A stretch of DNA of 64,000 bases from Micromonospora coriariae (GTDB lineage: Bacteria; Actinomycetota; Actinomycetes; Mycobacteriales; Micromonosporaceae): assembly GCF_900091455.1 (NCBI RefSeq), contig NZ_LT607412.1:248001-312000 (forward strand), given 5' to 3'. Both the position numbers and the translations under genes were made by a program. Of this stretch, positions 1-8,480 are shown piece by piece. The notes beneath the pieces were generated by a model. It made no database searches and was not told the DNA's origin. It was given only the letters and a program-made list of their open reading frames with translations. Each line of letters begins with the position of its first letter. Position 1 is the first letter of the stretch.

Positions 1-762
1 CGCGTCCCGGTTGTAGTAGTAGTAGTAGAGGTACTCGTTCGGGATGGCGCCCAGCGACCGGACCCACTCCAGGCCCAGCAGGCGGGCCTCCTCCATCTGA
101 CTGAGCAGCGTGTCGTCGGCCAGCAGTTCGGGCAGCCGGTCCACGCCGTCCACTCGCAGCCCACGCAGCCAGCCGAGGTGGTTGAGGCCGACGTAGTCCA
201 GCGCCACCCGGCGCTGGTCCACGCCCAGCACCCGGGCGGCGCGGACGCCGAGCCCGATGGGCGAGTCGCAGATGCCGATCACGCGGTCACCCAGCCGGCG
301 ACGCATCGCCTCGGTGACCATGCCGGCCGGGTTGGTGAAGTTGATGACCCAGGCGTTCGGCGCGTGGCGGGCCACCCGGTCGGCGATGTCCAGGCAGACC
401 GGAATGGTCCGCAGCGCGTACGCGAGCCCGCCTGGCCCGGTCGTCTCCTGGCCGAGGATGCCGAGGTCGAGCGCGACCCGCTCGTCCACCGTCCGGCCGG
501 CGAGACCGTCCACCCGGATTGCCGAGAAGACGAAGTCGGCGCCGTCCAGCGCCTCGTCCAGATCGGTCGCCGTGCGTACCTTCGGGGCGTCCGTCCGGCC
601 GGCCGCCAACTGGTCGAGCACCGCGTGCACGGCGTTCAGCCGGTGGCTCGCCAGGTCGTAGAGCACGACCTCGCGGACGTCCGGCCCGTCTTCCTGCGTC
701 AGGAGTTGCTGATAGATGAGCGGTACCCGGAAGCCGCCACCGCCCAGGATGGTCAGTTTCAT
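1..762 (-). CDS. Glycoside hydrolase family 4 (6-phospho-beta-glucosidase-like), C-terminus off the window
   Basis: The visible 254 residues begin MKLTILGGGGFRVPL, a GH4 NAD-binding Rossmann start, followed by a VINFTNPAG segment, the metal-site region GICDSP and the GLNHLGWL motif. GH4 enzymes cleave glycosides or phospho-glycosides by an oxidation-elimination route that needs NAD+ and usually Mn2+. The gene runs off the left edge, so about the last 40% is unseen. Its ATG overlaps the TGA of the upstream DeoR gene (ATGA), which implies a two-gene operon with translational coupling. The divergent PfkB kinase and ABC importer probably supply its substrate. Phospho- versus free-glycoside specificity cannot be decided from this part. 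Confidence 0.9.
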   Translation of the reverse strand, partial: MKLTILGGGGFRVPLIYQQLLTQEDGPDVREVVLYDLASHRLNAVHAVLDQLAAGRTDAPKVRTATDLDEALDGADFVFSAIRVDGLAGRTVDERVALDLGILGQETTGPGGLAYALRTIPVCLDIADRVARHAPNAWVINFTNPAGMVTEAMRRRLGDRVIGICDSPIGLGVRAARVLGVDQRRVALDYVGLNHLGWLRGLRVDGVDRLPELLADDTLLSQMEEARLLGLEWVRSLGAIPNEYLYYYYYNRDA

Positions 763-1511
763 GCTTGGATGACCTCCGTATCGGCCTTGGCGAAGACGGC
801 CAGGGTCGCGGAATCTACGTCGTCGTTCGTGATGATCACATCGACCTCCTCGGGGCCGCAGACCTGGAGGAGCCCCGATCCGGGGAACTTGCCCCGGTCG
901 GCGACGACCACCGTCTGCTCAGCCGCTGCGATCATGGCTCTCTTGACCGGAACCTCCACCAGCGTTGTGTCCATGATCTGGCCGTCCGGCCGGATGCCGC
1001 TGGTGCCGAGGAAGAGCCGGTGCGCGCGGAGTTGGCGCAACGCGTCCTCGGTCAGCATGCCCACCATGGACAGATAGTTGCGGCGGAGGATGCCGCCGAG
1101 CACCAACAGTTCGACCGCTTCGTCGTCGCGGAGTTCGTCGACGACGGCCAGGCTGCTGGTGATGACGGTGATCCTCCGGCCGCGCAGGTGTCGGGCGAGT
1201 CGGGCCGTGGTGGTGCCGATGTCGAGCAGCAGAACTTCACCGTCGGAGACCATCTCGGCGGCGCATCGCGCCACCGCTTCCTTCTCGTCCGTTGCGACCG
1301 CTGCGACCTCGACGAAGGGCACCTCCTCGACCTGCACACTGCCCGCGCCGCCACGGATGCGCCGCAACGCGCCGTGTGCGTTGAGCACCTGGAGGTCCCG
1401 GCGGATGGTTGATGCGCTGACTCCCAGGTCAGCGGCGAGCGAGGAGACCGATACGGCTCCCGAGGATCGGACTCGGCGGACGATCTGCTCGTGTCGACTG
1501 ACTGGAAGCAC
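759..1511 (-). CDS. DeoR-family transcriptional regulator
   Basis: This 250-aa protein has an N-terminal DeoR helix-turn-helix (residues about 5-57: RHEQIVRRVRSSGAVSVSSL, then LGVSASTIRRDL). A C-terminal sugar-phosphate sensor domain of the DeoRC type follows, with DIGTTTARLARHL and a late VVVADRGKFPGSGL segment. Members repress sugar genes and are released by phosphorylated sugars. The start is GTG at 1511 with no clear ribosome site, so it could be leaderless or start slightly downstream. It is coupled to the GH4 gene and diverges from the PfkB/ABC operon, so it most likely controls both (inference). Confidence 0.92.
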   Translation of the reverse strand: MLPVSRHEQIVRRVRSSGAVSVSSLAADLGVSASTIRRDLQVLNAHGALRRIRGGAGSVQVEEVPFVEVAAVATDEKEAVARCAAEMVSDGEVLLLDIGTTTARLARHLRGRRITVITSSLAVVDELRDDEAVELLVLGGILRRNYLSMVGMLTEDALRQLRAHRLFLGTSGIRPDGQIMDTTLVEVPVKRAMIAAAEQTVVVADRGKFPGSGLLQVCGPEEVDVIITNDDVDSATLAVFAKADTEVIQA

Positions 1512-1686
1512 GGGTAGAAGCTAGCACTGCCCCACGCAGCGGACAACCAACAACGCGCAGCAAGCATCACCTTCACGCAAATTCGCGCAGAACAGGGGCT
1601 TGCCTATTGGCGTTCGGCGGAGCAACATGCACAGGACATCCAGGCGATGTAGCCAGCTAGTCAAACTTGTCCGGAAGTGAGCAGAA
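1512..1686. promoter_or_regulatory. Divergent control region with a 10-bp tandem repeat
   Basis: This gap separates the DeoR/GH4 genes (minus) from the PfkB/ABC operon (plus), so it must carry promoters for both. A perfect tandem duplication of GAAGTGAGCA spans 1674-1693 and runs over the GTG used here as the kinase start. Such a repeat could be a DeoR operator. I see no confident -35/-10 pair. Confidence 0.45.
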
Positions 1687-2844
1687 GTGAGCAGGGCACC
1701 ACGCGGAGGCGCCGACACTCCTCCGTCCGCATCAGACAAACCCCGCTGGGATCCACTGGGCGCCGAGCGGCGGCAGGACCCCGGCGCCATTGACGTGTTC
1801 ATGTCCGGCACGGTCTTTCTCGACATCATCTTCACCGGGCTGCCTGACGCGCCCTCGGCGGGCACCGAGGTCTGGGCGTCCGGCATGGGATCGGCGCCTG
1901 GCGGCATCGCCAATCTGGCGGTGGCCGCGGCCCGGCTCGGTCTGCGAACGGGGCTGGCTGCCGGCTTCGGCGACGACGCCTACGGGGACTTCTGCTGGCG
2001 CACTTTGGGCCAGGAGAAGGTGGACCTGACCGGTTCGCGGCGCTTCACCCACTGGCACACCCCGGTCACCGTCTCGATGTCCGTCGACCGCGACCGCAGC
2101 ATGGTCACCCATGGTCACGACCTGCCCATCCCGGTCGACGAGCTGATCAGCAAGCCGCCCCGGTCCCGTGCCGTCGTGGCCAGCCTCGGCGACGCGTCCG
2201 GCGACGTCGAACTGCCCGGCTGGGCACATCAGGCCAGCGCCGACGGGGCCATGGTCTTCGCCGACGTCGGCTGGGATCCCTCCGGCACCTGGAACCCGGC
2301 ACTCGCCGACCAGCTCGGCGGCTGCCACGCCTTCATCCCCAACGCGGTCGAGGCCATGTCGTACACCCACGCCGACACCCCCGAGGCGGCGCTTCGTGCC
2401 ATCGCCGACTGGGTGCCGCTGGCCGTGGTGACCCTCGGCTCCGAGGGGTCGATGGCGATCGACTCCAGCACCGGCGAGGAGGCGCGGGTCCCACCGCTGC
2501 CCACCCTCGCGCTGGACCCCACCGGGGCGGGCGACGTCTTCGGCGCCGGGCTCGTGCTCGGCACGGTCGCCGGCTGGCCGTTGCGGGAGCGACTGCTCTT
2601 CGCCGGCCTGTGCGCCGGCCTCGCCGTGCAGCACTTCGGCGGCTCGCTGGCCGCGCCCGGCTGGGGCGACCTGACGGACTGGTGGCGCGCCACCGCCGAC
2701 CGCGCCGCCGCCGGTGATTCGGCAGCCCAGGAACTGGTCACCCGGTACGGTTTCCTCCCCGACCTGCTCCCGGCAGGGCCGGTGTGCGAGGTCCGCCGCG
2801 CCCTTGCGACGTTGGCACGCTACTCGGACCTGGACACCGCGTAG
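1687..2844 (+). CDS. PfkB-family carbohydrate kinase
   Basis: This ribokinase-like kinase (up to 385 aa) shows GGIANLAVAAARLGLRTGL (sugar-binding region), FGDDAYGDF, VVTLGSEGSM and the catalytic/anion-hole motif LDPTGAGDVFGAGLVLG. It should phosphorylate an imported sugar using ATP in the cytoplasm. The first beta strand reads IDVFMSGTVFLDIIF, so the GTG at 1687 is preferred over the GTG at 1795 or ATG at 1801, but no strong ribosome site decides this. It is the first gene of an operon with a solute-binding protein and two permeases. The phosphorylated product fits a DeoR-type effector and a GH4 enzyme acting on phospho-sugars (inference). Confidence 0.88.
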   Translation: MSRAPRGGADTPPSASDKPRWDPLGAERRQDPGAIDVFMSGTVFLDIIFTGLPDAPSAGTEVWASGMGSAPGGIANLAVAAARLGLRTGLAAGFGDDAYGDFCWRTLGQEKVDLTGSRRFTHWHTPVTVSMSVDRDRSMVTHGHDLPIPVDELISKPPRSRAVVASLGDASGDVELPGWAHQASADGAMVFADVGWDPSGTWNPALADQLGGCHAFIPNAVEAMSYTHADTPEAALRAIADWVPLAVVTLGSEGSMAIDSSTGEEARVPPLPTLALDPTGAGDVFGAGLVLGTVAGWPLRERLLFAGLCAGLAVQHFGGSLAAPGWGDLTDWWRATADRAAAGDSAAQELVTRYGFLPDLLPAGPVCEVRRALATLARYSDLDTA

Positions 2845-2846
2845 AA

Positions 2847-2864
2847 ATATGAATCCCCTCATAT
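2847..2864. promoter_or_regulatory. Inverted repeat between pfkB-like and binding-protein genes
   Basis: ATATGA and TCATAT form a perfect 6-bp inverted repeat around a 6-bp spacer, directly after the kinase stop and before the binding-protein ribosome site. It is AT-rich against a GC-rich background. It may be an operator or a small hairpin that sets differential expression of the binding protein. Confidence 0.3.
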
Positions 2865-2883
2865 CGCCTTGAAGGAGGCAACC

Positions 2884-4272
2884 ATGTCTCGAGCAGCAGC
2901 GCGCCCGCGAACACGGGCCGGACTCCGTGCCGCCGTCGGGCTCGTCACCGCGCTGGGATTGTTCGGTGCCGCGGCGTGCGCGCCCGGGGCGAGCCCCTCG
3001 AAACCGGCCGGTGACGACGCCAGCCGGGCCGTGCAGACGGACGCAGCCAAGCTCGGCAACGTCACGCTGACCGTCTGGGACCAGGAGGTTCGCGGCGGTC
3101 AGAACGAGCAGATGAGTGCCCTCAACGAGGCATTCCACGCCAAGTACCCCAACATCACCATCAAGCGGGTCTCCCGGTCGTTCGACGACCTGGGCACCAC
3201 GCTGCGGCTGGCGCTCTCCGGCAACGACGCGCCCGACGTCGTGCAGTCCAACAACGGCCGCGCCGACATGGGCAAGTTCGTCCAGGCCCAGCAGCTCCTC
3301 TCGCTGGAGCCGTGGGCCAAGGCGTACGGCTGGGCCGACCGCTACCCGGACAGCGTGCTGCAGTACTCGCGCTACACGCCGGACGGGAAGACCTTCGGCG
3401 AGGGCAACGTCTACGGCATGCCGCAGGTCGGCGAGATCGTCGGCATCTTCTACAACAAGGAGAAGCTGACCAAGCTCGGCCTCCAGCCGCCGAAGACGTG
3501 GGCGGAGCTGACGTTGGCGCTGGCCACCGCCAAGCAGAAGGGCGAGACCCCGCTGCAGCTCGGCAACCTCGACAAGTGGCCGGCCGGGCACGTGTTCGGC
3601 ACCATCCAGGGCCAGTTCGTCCCCGCGGACGAGGTCACCAAGCTCGGCTTCGGCGGGTCCGGCGCCTCCTGGACCACCCCGGAGAACACCAAGGCCGCCG
3701 AGGAGCTGGTCAACTGGGTGAATGCGGGCTACTTCAACGGCAGCCCGAACGGCACCGACTACGACAAGGCGTGGCAGAACTTCGGCGCCGGTCAGGGCCT
3801 GTTCCTCATCGCCGGCTCCTGGCTCGGCGCGGACCTCGACAAGTCGATGGGTGGCAAGGTGGGCTTCTCCGCCCCGCCGCCCGGCCAGGACGGCAAGGTC
3901 GCCGCGACCGGCGGCACTGGCCTGCCGTTCACCATCACCAGCAAGGCGAAGAACCCGGACGCGGCGGCCGCGTACATCAACTTCATCACCAGCACCGACG
4001 CGATGGCGACGCTCACCAAGACCGGCAACATGCCGGTCGTGGAGACCGCCAAGCAGCAGAAGCCGAGTGGCGTGCAGGGCGACATCTTCACCGCCTTCGG
4101 CGCCACCACCGAGTCGGGCCGGCTGCTGCCGTACCTGGACTACGCCACGCCGACGATGGGTGACACCCTCGGGGCTGCGCTGCAGGACCTGATCGCCAAG
4201 CGGATCAGCCCGCAGCAGTTCCTCCAGAAGCTGCAGGACGACAATGCCAAGTCCGTTGCCGGTAACAACTGA
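2884..4272 (+). CDS. ABC transporter sugar-binding lipoprotein
   Basis: This 462-aa extracellular solute-binding protein (family 1) starts at the ATG at 2884, preceded by a strong ribosome site (GAAGGAGG) at about 2871-2878. The N-terminus has an Arg-rich segment, a hydrophobic stretch and a lipobox ending GAAAC, so it is a lipoprotein anchored outside the membrane. Typical features are LTVWDQEV near the start, FYNKEKLTKLGLQPPKTW and the C-terminal PYLDYATPTMGDTL region. It delivers a mono- or oligosaccharide to the two permeases encoded next. No ATPase gene follows, so the transporter probably uses a shared MsiK-type ATPase (family knowledge) or the one encoded at 12567-13730 (inference). 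Confidence 0.93.
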   Translation: MSRAAARPRTRAGLRAAVGLVTALGLFGAAACAPGASPSKPAGDDASRAVQTDAAKLGNVTLTVWDQEVRGGQNEQMSALNEAFHAKYPNITIKRVSRSFDDLGTTLRLALSGNDAPDVVQSNNGRADMGKFVQAQQLLSLEPWAKAYGWADRYPDSVLQYSRYTPDGKTFGEGNVYGMPQVGEIVGIFYNKEKLTKLGLQPPKTWAELTLALATAKQKGETPLQLGNLDKWPAGHVFGTIQGQFVPADEVTKLGFGGSGASWTTPENTKAAEELVNWVNAGYFNGSPNGTDYDKAWQNFGAGQGLFLIAGSWLGADLDKSMGGKVGFSAPPPGQDGKVAATGGTGLPFTITSKAKNPDAAAAYINFITSTDAMATLTKTGNMPVVETAKQQKPSGVQGDIFTAFGATTESGRLLPYLDYATPTMGDTLGAALQDLIAKRISPQQFLQKLQDDNAKSVAGNN

Positions 4273-5194
4273 CAAGGCACAGCGGGACGGGACGACCGCG
4301 ACCTCCGGGCCGTCCCGCCCACCGCGCCGGCGGGGGGCGCGGTGGGTCCCGCTGGCATACGTACTTCCCGCCTTCGCGGTCTACGCGGCTTTTCTGCTCT
4401 ATCCGCTGATCCGGTCCGCGCAGCTGTCGATGTACGAGTGGGACGGCCTGACCCTCGGCACCTTCGTCGGGTTCCAGAACTACGCCGAGGTGCTGACCGA
4501 TCCCGACCTGCGGGCGTCGTTCGGACACACCCTCGTCCTGATCGGCTTCTACGCGGTGCTGCCGGTCGTGCTCGGCCTGCCGCTTGCCGCGTTGCTCACC
4601 CGGGCCCGGGTACGCGGGATGCCGTTCTTCCGAACCGTGGTGTTCCTGCCGCAGATCGTCGCGATGGTCGTGGTGGCCGTCGCCTGGCGGCGGATCTACG
4701 ACCCGGACGGCCCGCTGAACGCGGCGCTGCACGCGGTCGGGCTCGGCGGTCTGGCCCGCGGCTGGCTCGGTGACTACACCTTCGCCCTGCCGGCGGTCGG
4801 CCTGATCGGCACCTGGGTGCAGCTCGGCCTGGTCACCGTCCTGTTGATGGCCGGGATGAGCCGGATTCCCGGTGAGCGCTACGAGGCCGCCCGACTGGAC
4901 GGCGCGGGCCCGATCCGCGAGTTCCTCGCGGTCACCCTCCCCGCCGTCCGCGGCGAGGTCGCGGTCGCGCTCACCCTGACCATCATCGCGGCGCTGAAGA
5001 CCTTCGACCTGATCTACGTCACCACCTCGGGTGGCCCGGGCAACTCCACTGCCGTGCCGTCGTACGAGGTCTACCGGCGGGCGTTCGAGCAGGGCCGGGT
5101 CGGCTCAGCGGCCGCGGTGGCCATCGTGCTGACCGCGCTGATCTTCGTGATCAGCCTCGGAGTGAACCGGATCGCCGATCGGGAGGAAAAATGA
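4244..5194 (+). CDS. Sugar ABC transporter permease (MalF/UgpA type)
   Basis: This 316-aa inner-membrane protein has about six transmembrane helices, the first around LAYVLPAFAVYAAFLLYPL. The cytoplasmic EAA loop that contacts the ATPase reads EAARLDGAGPIREFLAVTLP. The ATG at 4244 overlaps the end of the binding-protein gene by 29 bp, so translation is probably coupled. The TGA overlaps the start of the second permease. It is one half of a heterodimeric sugar channel. Confidence 0.93.
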   Translation: MPSPLPVTTDKAQRDGTTATSGPSRPPRRRGARWVPLAYVLPAFAVYAAFLLYPLIRSAQLSMYEWDGLTLGTFVGFQNYAEVLTDPDLRASFGHTLVLIGFYAVLPVVLGLPLAALLTRARVRGMPFFRTVVFLPQIVAMVVVAVAWRRIYDPDGPLNAALHAVGLGGLARGWLGDYTFALPAVGLIGTWVQLGLVTVLLMAGMSRIPGERYEAARLDGAGPIREFLAVTLPAVRGEVAVALTLTIIAALKTFDLIYVTTSGGPGNSTAVPSYEVYRRAFEQGRVGSAAAVAIVLTALIFVISLGVNRIADREEK

Positions 5195-6018
5195 TCTCGA
5201 AGAGTGAGCGGGCGGCAAACTACCTCATCCTGGTCGCGTTCGCGGCGTTCGCGCTCTGGCCAGTGCTGACCATTGTTGCGGCGGCGCTCGGTCCGGACGA
5301 CAGCGTCGCCCGGACCGCGCAGGGCGCCGGGCTACTGGGACTGCACCCGGAGAACTTCGGCACCGCATGGCAGCAGGGCCGCTTCGGGCACTCGATGCTC
5401 ACCAGCATCGGGGTCTCGGCATTCGTGGTCACCTGCGCAACCCTGCTCTCCGTGATGAGCGGGTACGCCTTCGGCACCATGACCTTCCCCGGCCGGAACG
5501 TGCTGTTCTATCTGTTCCTGGTCGGCATCATGGTGCCCGCCGAGGCCACCGTGGTACCGCTCTACTTCGATCTGCGGACCCTCGGCCTGACGAACACCTT
5601 CTGGGCGATAGCACTGCCCCAGGTGGCCCAGTCGGTCGCGTTCGGCACCTTCTGGATGCGTACCTACTTCCGGGCCAGCCCGGTGGCCATGGCCGAGGCG
5701 GCCCGATTGGACGGGGCCGGATCGTGGACAACCCTGTGGCGCATCCTGCTGCCCATCGGTCGACCCGCGGTGACCACCCTGGTCGTGCTCACCTTCATGT
5801 GGACCTGGAACGAATTCCTGATCCCGCTGGTCATGGCCACCAGCGACGAACTGCGCACCGCGCCGCTCGGACTGGCCTTCTTCCAGGGTCAGTACACCTC
5901 GGGGTTCACCCTGCTCGCCGCCGGCGCGGTGATCGTCGCAGCCCCGGTCGTCGTCCTCTACCTGTTCCTGCAACGCCGCTTCATCCAAGGCATGCTCGAG
6001 GGCGCTGTCCGCGAGTGA
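5191..6018 (+). CDS. Sugar ABC transporter permease (MalG/UgpE type)
   Basis: This 275-aa protein has about six transmembrane helices and the EAA loop EAARLDGAGSWTTLWRILLP. Its start overlaps the preceding permease stop (ATGA), and a ribosome site (GGGAGG) lies just upstream. It pairs with the preceding permease to form the membrane channel. It is the last gene of the kinase-importer operon. No clear terminator hairpin was found directly after it. Confidence 0.93.
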   Translation: MISKSERAANYLILVAFAAFALWPVLTIVAAALGPDDSVARTAQGAGLLGLHPENFGTAWQQGRFGHSMLTSIGVSAFVVTCATLLSVMSGYAFGTMTFPGRNVLFYLFLVGIMVPAEATVVPLYFDLRTLGLTNTFWAIALPQVAQSVAFGTFWMRTYFRASPVAMAEAARLDGAGSWTTLWRILLPIGRPAVTTLVVLTFMWTWNEFLIPLVMATSDELRTAPLGLAFFQGQYTSGFTLLAAGAVIVAAPVVVLYLFLQRRFIQGMLEGAVRE

Positions 6019-6332
6019 GGGCTGCGCACCCCGGGTGGCACTCGGGTCGCCGCCCTGAGCAGTAGCAAGCCCCAGTACGAGCAACATCAAGCCGAGCTGG
6101 AGGCAGCATGCAACACCGCCTATCCGGGACCACGGCGCGGCCGCCCTCGCCGCGATCGCGGTCGTCGCCGGGGGCGTATCCGGGGACACCACCGCCGCCG
6201 GACCCACTCCACCCCTGCGCCTGCCGCAAATCGCATCCGTCCTGATCGGTGCTCGCGAGGCCCGACGGGGGAGGCGAGGACCGCAACTACGGTCGCCCCC
6301 GCCGCCTTCGCCGTCGCCAGAGCCGCACGGAG
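6019..6332. other. Gap without a recognisable gene
   Basis: This stretch lies between the permease and the iolB remnant, which end facing each other. Short frames exist, one reading like a signal-peptide segment (AALAAIAVVAGG, about 6145-6180, plus strand), but none has a start, ribosome site or continuing domain. It probably holds debris of genes lost with the inositol locus. Confidence 0.4.
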
Positions 6333-6689
6333 CTAGCGGGGCGACAACCGGCGGCGGGCCCGGGCCGACGGCAGGGCGAAGCAGCCCTCGCCGCGGATGG
6401 TCGCGGTGGCGTCCCTGGGCAGATGGGCGAAGTCGGTGATCGCGGCGAACACCGACGCACGCCCCGTCAGGGTGAGCCGCAGCCTGTCGCAGTGCACGGT
6501 GGCGGCGCCGGCCAGCGGTAGGACCAGCATCTCCTCGTCACCGGTGGCGAAGTTGACCTCGCCGTTGGCGGGCAAGGGTGAGCACCCGCAGGCTCCGTAC
6601 CGCCGGCCGGCCCGCTCCAGAGTGACCTCCAACGCCCACGGTGCGCGTGCGGTGTCGCCCTAGGACAGGTGCGCCTCGCCGGTCTTCAC
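6333..6689 (-). pseudogene. iolB: iolB remnant (5-deoxy-glucuronate isomerase), truncated
   Basis: The frame reads like the N-terminal cupin of IolB: ARAPWALEVTLERAG, then TGDEEMLVLPLAGAATVHCD, ASVFAAITDFAHLPRDAT and FALPSARARRRL. Two lesions show. The natural GTG (6687-6689, overlapping the aldolase TGA as GTGA) is followed at codon 10 by an in-frame TAG at 6660-6662. The protein also ends after about 110 residues, whereas the family is usually 270-300, so the metal-binding second half is missing. IolB converts 5-deoxy-glucuronate to 5-dehydro-2-deoxy-gluconate in myo-inositol breakdown; this copy cannot. Confidence 0.82.
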
Positions 6690-7573
6690 GCGTCCTGTCC
6701 GGCGGGCAGCAGTGACGCGGCGAGGTCCACAGCGGCGGCCACGTCGTCGTCGGGCGGGTAGAGCAGCGCCCGGCCGACCACCAGGCCGCGCACGCCGGGT
6801 AGCCGCAGCGCCCGCTCCCACCGCGCGTAAACCACGTCCGGCGCCTCCACCGGGTCGCCGCCGAGCAGCAGGACCGGCAGGGTCGTCGCGGCCATCACCC
6901 GCTCCATCTCGTCGATGGCGGGCAGCTTCAACCAGGTGTACGCGCTGGTCGACCCGAGTGCCTGCCCGACGCTGACGCCCTTGATGACCGCCTCGTGGCG
7001 CAGGTCGGCGCTGACGCGGCCACCGTCCCGCGCCACCCATAGCGGCTCGACCAGGGCCACGGTGCGGTGGGCCGCGAGCGCGGTGACCGCCTGGGCGCAG
7101 GCCTGCAGGGTGGAGGCGGTGCCCGGGTCGTCCGGGTCGATCCGGCACAGCATCTTGCCGCCGTCGTAGCGCATCGCGGCGATGCTGTCGGCGTCGTAGG
7201 CGGTGAACCGGTCGTCGAGTTCGAAGGTGGCGCCGGAGAGGCCGCCACGGTTCATTGAGCCGATGGCCAGGCGGTTTTCCAGCGCCCCGAGCAGCAGCAG
7301 GTCCTCCAGGATGTCAGGGGTGCCGAGCACGCCGTCGACGCCGGGCCGGGACAGCGCCAGGCGCAGTCGGTCCAGCAGGTCGGCGCGGCCGGCCATGGCC
7401 ATCGGCCGGTCCCGTACGCCGAGGGCGCCCCGAGCGGGGTGGTCGGCGGCGATCACGAACAGCGGCCGTCCGTGGTCGGGCCACGGTCGGCGGCTACGAC
7501 CGGCGGCGGCTTCGGCGATCGCTTGTGGACGGTGGGCGCGGGTGAGTGTCAGCATGTCGTACTCGGTGTTCAC
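6686..7573 (-). CDS. Class I aldolase-like (beta/alpha)8 protein of the inositol pathway (Cgl0159/IolJ-like)
   Basis: This 295-aa open frame resembles the actinobacterial TIM-barrel protein found between iolC and iolB. Motifs are FVIAADHPARGALGV, GVDGVLGTPDILEDLLLLG, IGSMNRGGLSGATFELDDRF, DGGKMLCRID, STSAYTWLKLP and GVRGLVVGRALLYPPD. In inositol catabolism it would cleave 2-deoxy-5-keto-gluconate-6-phosphate (family inference). The GTG at 7573 overlaps the iolC-remnant stop, and its TGA overlaps the iolB start, preserving the ancestral operon layout. It looks intact, but both neighbours are broken, so it may be non-functional in pathway terms or used elsewhere. Confidence 0.8.
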   Translation of the reverse strand: MNTEYDMLTLTRAHRPQAIAEAAAGRSRRPWPDHGRPLFVIAADHPARGALGVRDRPMAMAGRADLLDRLRLALSRPGVDGVLGTPDILEDLLLLGALENRLAIGSMNRGGLSGATFELDDRFTAYDADSIAAMRYDGGKMLCRIDPDDPGTASTLQACAQAVTALAAHRTVALVEPLWVARDGGRVSADLRHEAVIKGVSVGQALGSTSAYTWLKLPAIDEMERVMAATTLPVLLLGGDPVEAPDVVYARWERALRLPGVRGLVVGRALLYPPDDDVAAAVDLAASLLPAGQDA

Positions 7574-8300
7574 CAGTCTTCTCCTCGCGGGTGGTGGCGG
7601 TCGACCGTGGCAGGTTGTGGCGCGGTGGACCGGGCCAGCGCGGCGGTCCTGGCGTAGTCGGGCATGGCGGCGGAGCAGGGCAGCCGGGAAGCGACGATCG
7701 CGCCGGCGGCGTTGGCGAAGCACAGGCTGTGCTCCAGCGGCCAGTCGCGCAGCAGCCCGGCGGCGTGCTCGGGGTCCCGGGTGCCGACGGCGACGTCCAC
7801 CTCGTCGATGTTGCCGATGGCGACGGTGACCTGCGGCAGTGCCTGCGCGATCGCCGCCGTGGCCGCCGCCGGGTCCGACCAGCACATCGGGCGGTAGCTC
7901 AGGTCGAGCATGGTGTGTTGGCACCGGTTACGGGCGGCCAGCGCGGTGGCGCGGGCGTCGCGTCTCGGCTGCTGGCACAGGCCGGTGCCAGTGAGCCAGA
8001 AGATTCGGGCGGCTGCGACCGCGTCGAGGTCGAGCTCCTCGGGCCGGATCTGAAGGTCGGGTGCGGTCGGGTGCGGTAGAACCAGAGCGGGAAGTCGTCC
8101 GGCGGAAACCCGCCGAAAGCGTCCGCGCCGGTGCGGGTGATCACGCCGGCGCGCAACTCCTGCCGGTTGGCCGCGACGGCGACGTTGGTGGGACTGCCGC
8201 TGAGTAACTTGCCGAAAGTCTCGACCTCGGCCAGTGGCGTGGCGATCCGCAGCGGATAGATGTCCACCCCGACCCGGCCGATGGTGAGCACATCGAGCAT
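7570..8300 (-). pseudogene. iolC: iolC pseudogene (5-dehydro-2-deoxygluconokinase), deletions plus frameshift
   Basis: The 5' part (8300 leftwards) reads DVLTIGRVGVDIYPL, GSPTNVAVAANR and ITRTGADAFGGFPPDDFPLWFYR. About 35 residues normally between FG and FPPDDFP are missing. The frame then shifts. The next frame gives APDLQIRPEELDLDAV, then MLDLSYRPMCW and VAIGNIDEVDVAVGTRDPEHA. It then jumps to FANAAGAIVASRLPC, losing about 65 residues that carry the GAGD catalytic Asp. A perfect 10-bp tandem duplication (8055-8074) lies at the frameshift point. The kinase cannot be functional. It was the first gene of a minus-strand iolC-aldolase-iolB operon opposite the GntR gene. Confidence 0.85.
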
Positions 8301-8391
8301 GCGGCGCCCTTCGTCCCGGCCGGCGACGGCGCCTGCCAGCCCGCTTTCGTCTCTGACAGGTAACAGTGCTCCGTGAGTTGTGTCAATGTGT

Positions 8392-8401
8392 TGTCATGAC
8401 A
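8392..8401. promoter_or_regulatory. Palindrome TGTCATGACA in the iolC/gntR gap
   Basis: A perfect 10-bp palindrome, preceded by a TGTCA half-site at 8380-8384, sits between the divergent iolC remnant and the GntR gene. The same palindrome recurs at 9269-9278 in front of the sugar-transport operon. It is a candidate operator of the GntR regulator encoded between the two sites. Confidence 0.5.
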
Positions 8402-8480
8402 TCCGCCCTCTGCGCGCGGTGACCGCTTCGGTACAGTGACGCCCACGAGGTCCCCGCGCGTCGTACAGCGAGGAGGTGCC

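Noticed and set aside
1732..4275. 847-codon open frame on the minus strand opposite the kinase and binding-protein genes
   Set aside because: It is a high-GC shadow frame: Arg/Gly/His-rich, no domain, and it overlaps two well-supported genes.
8055..8074. 10-bp tandem duplication as the sole cause of the iolC frameshift
   Set aside because: Removing one copy does not restore the expected frame, so at least one further indel must have occurred.
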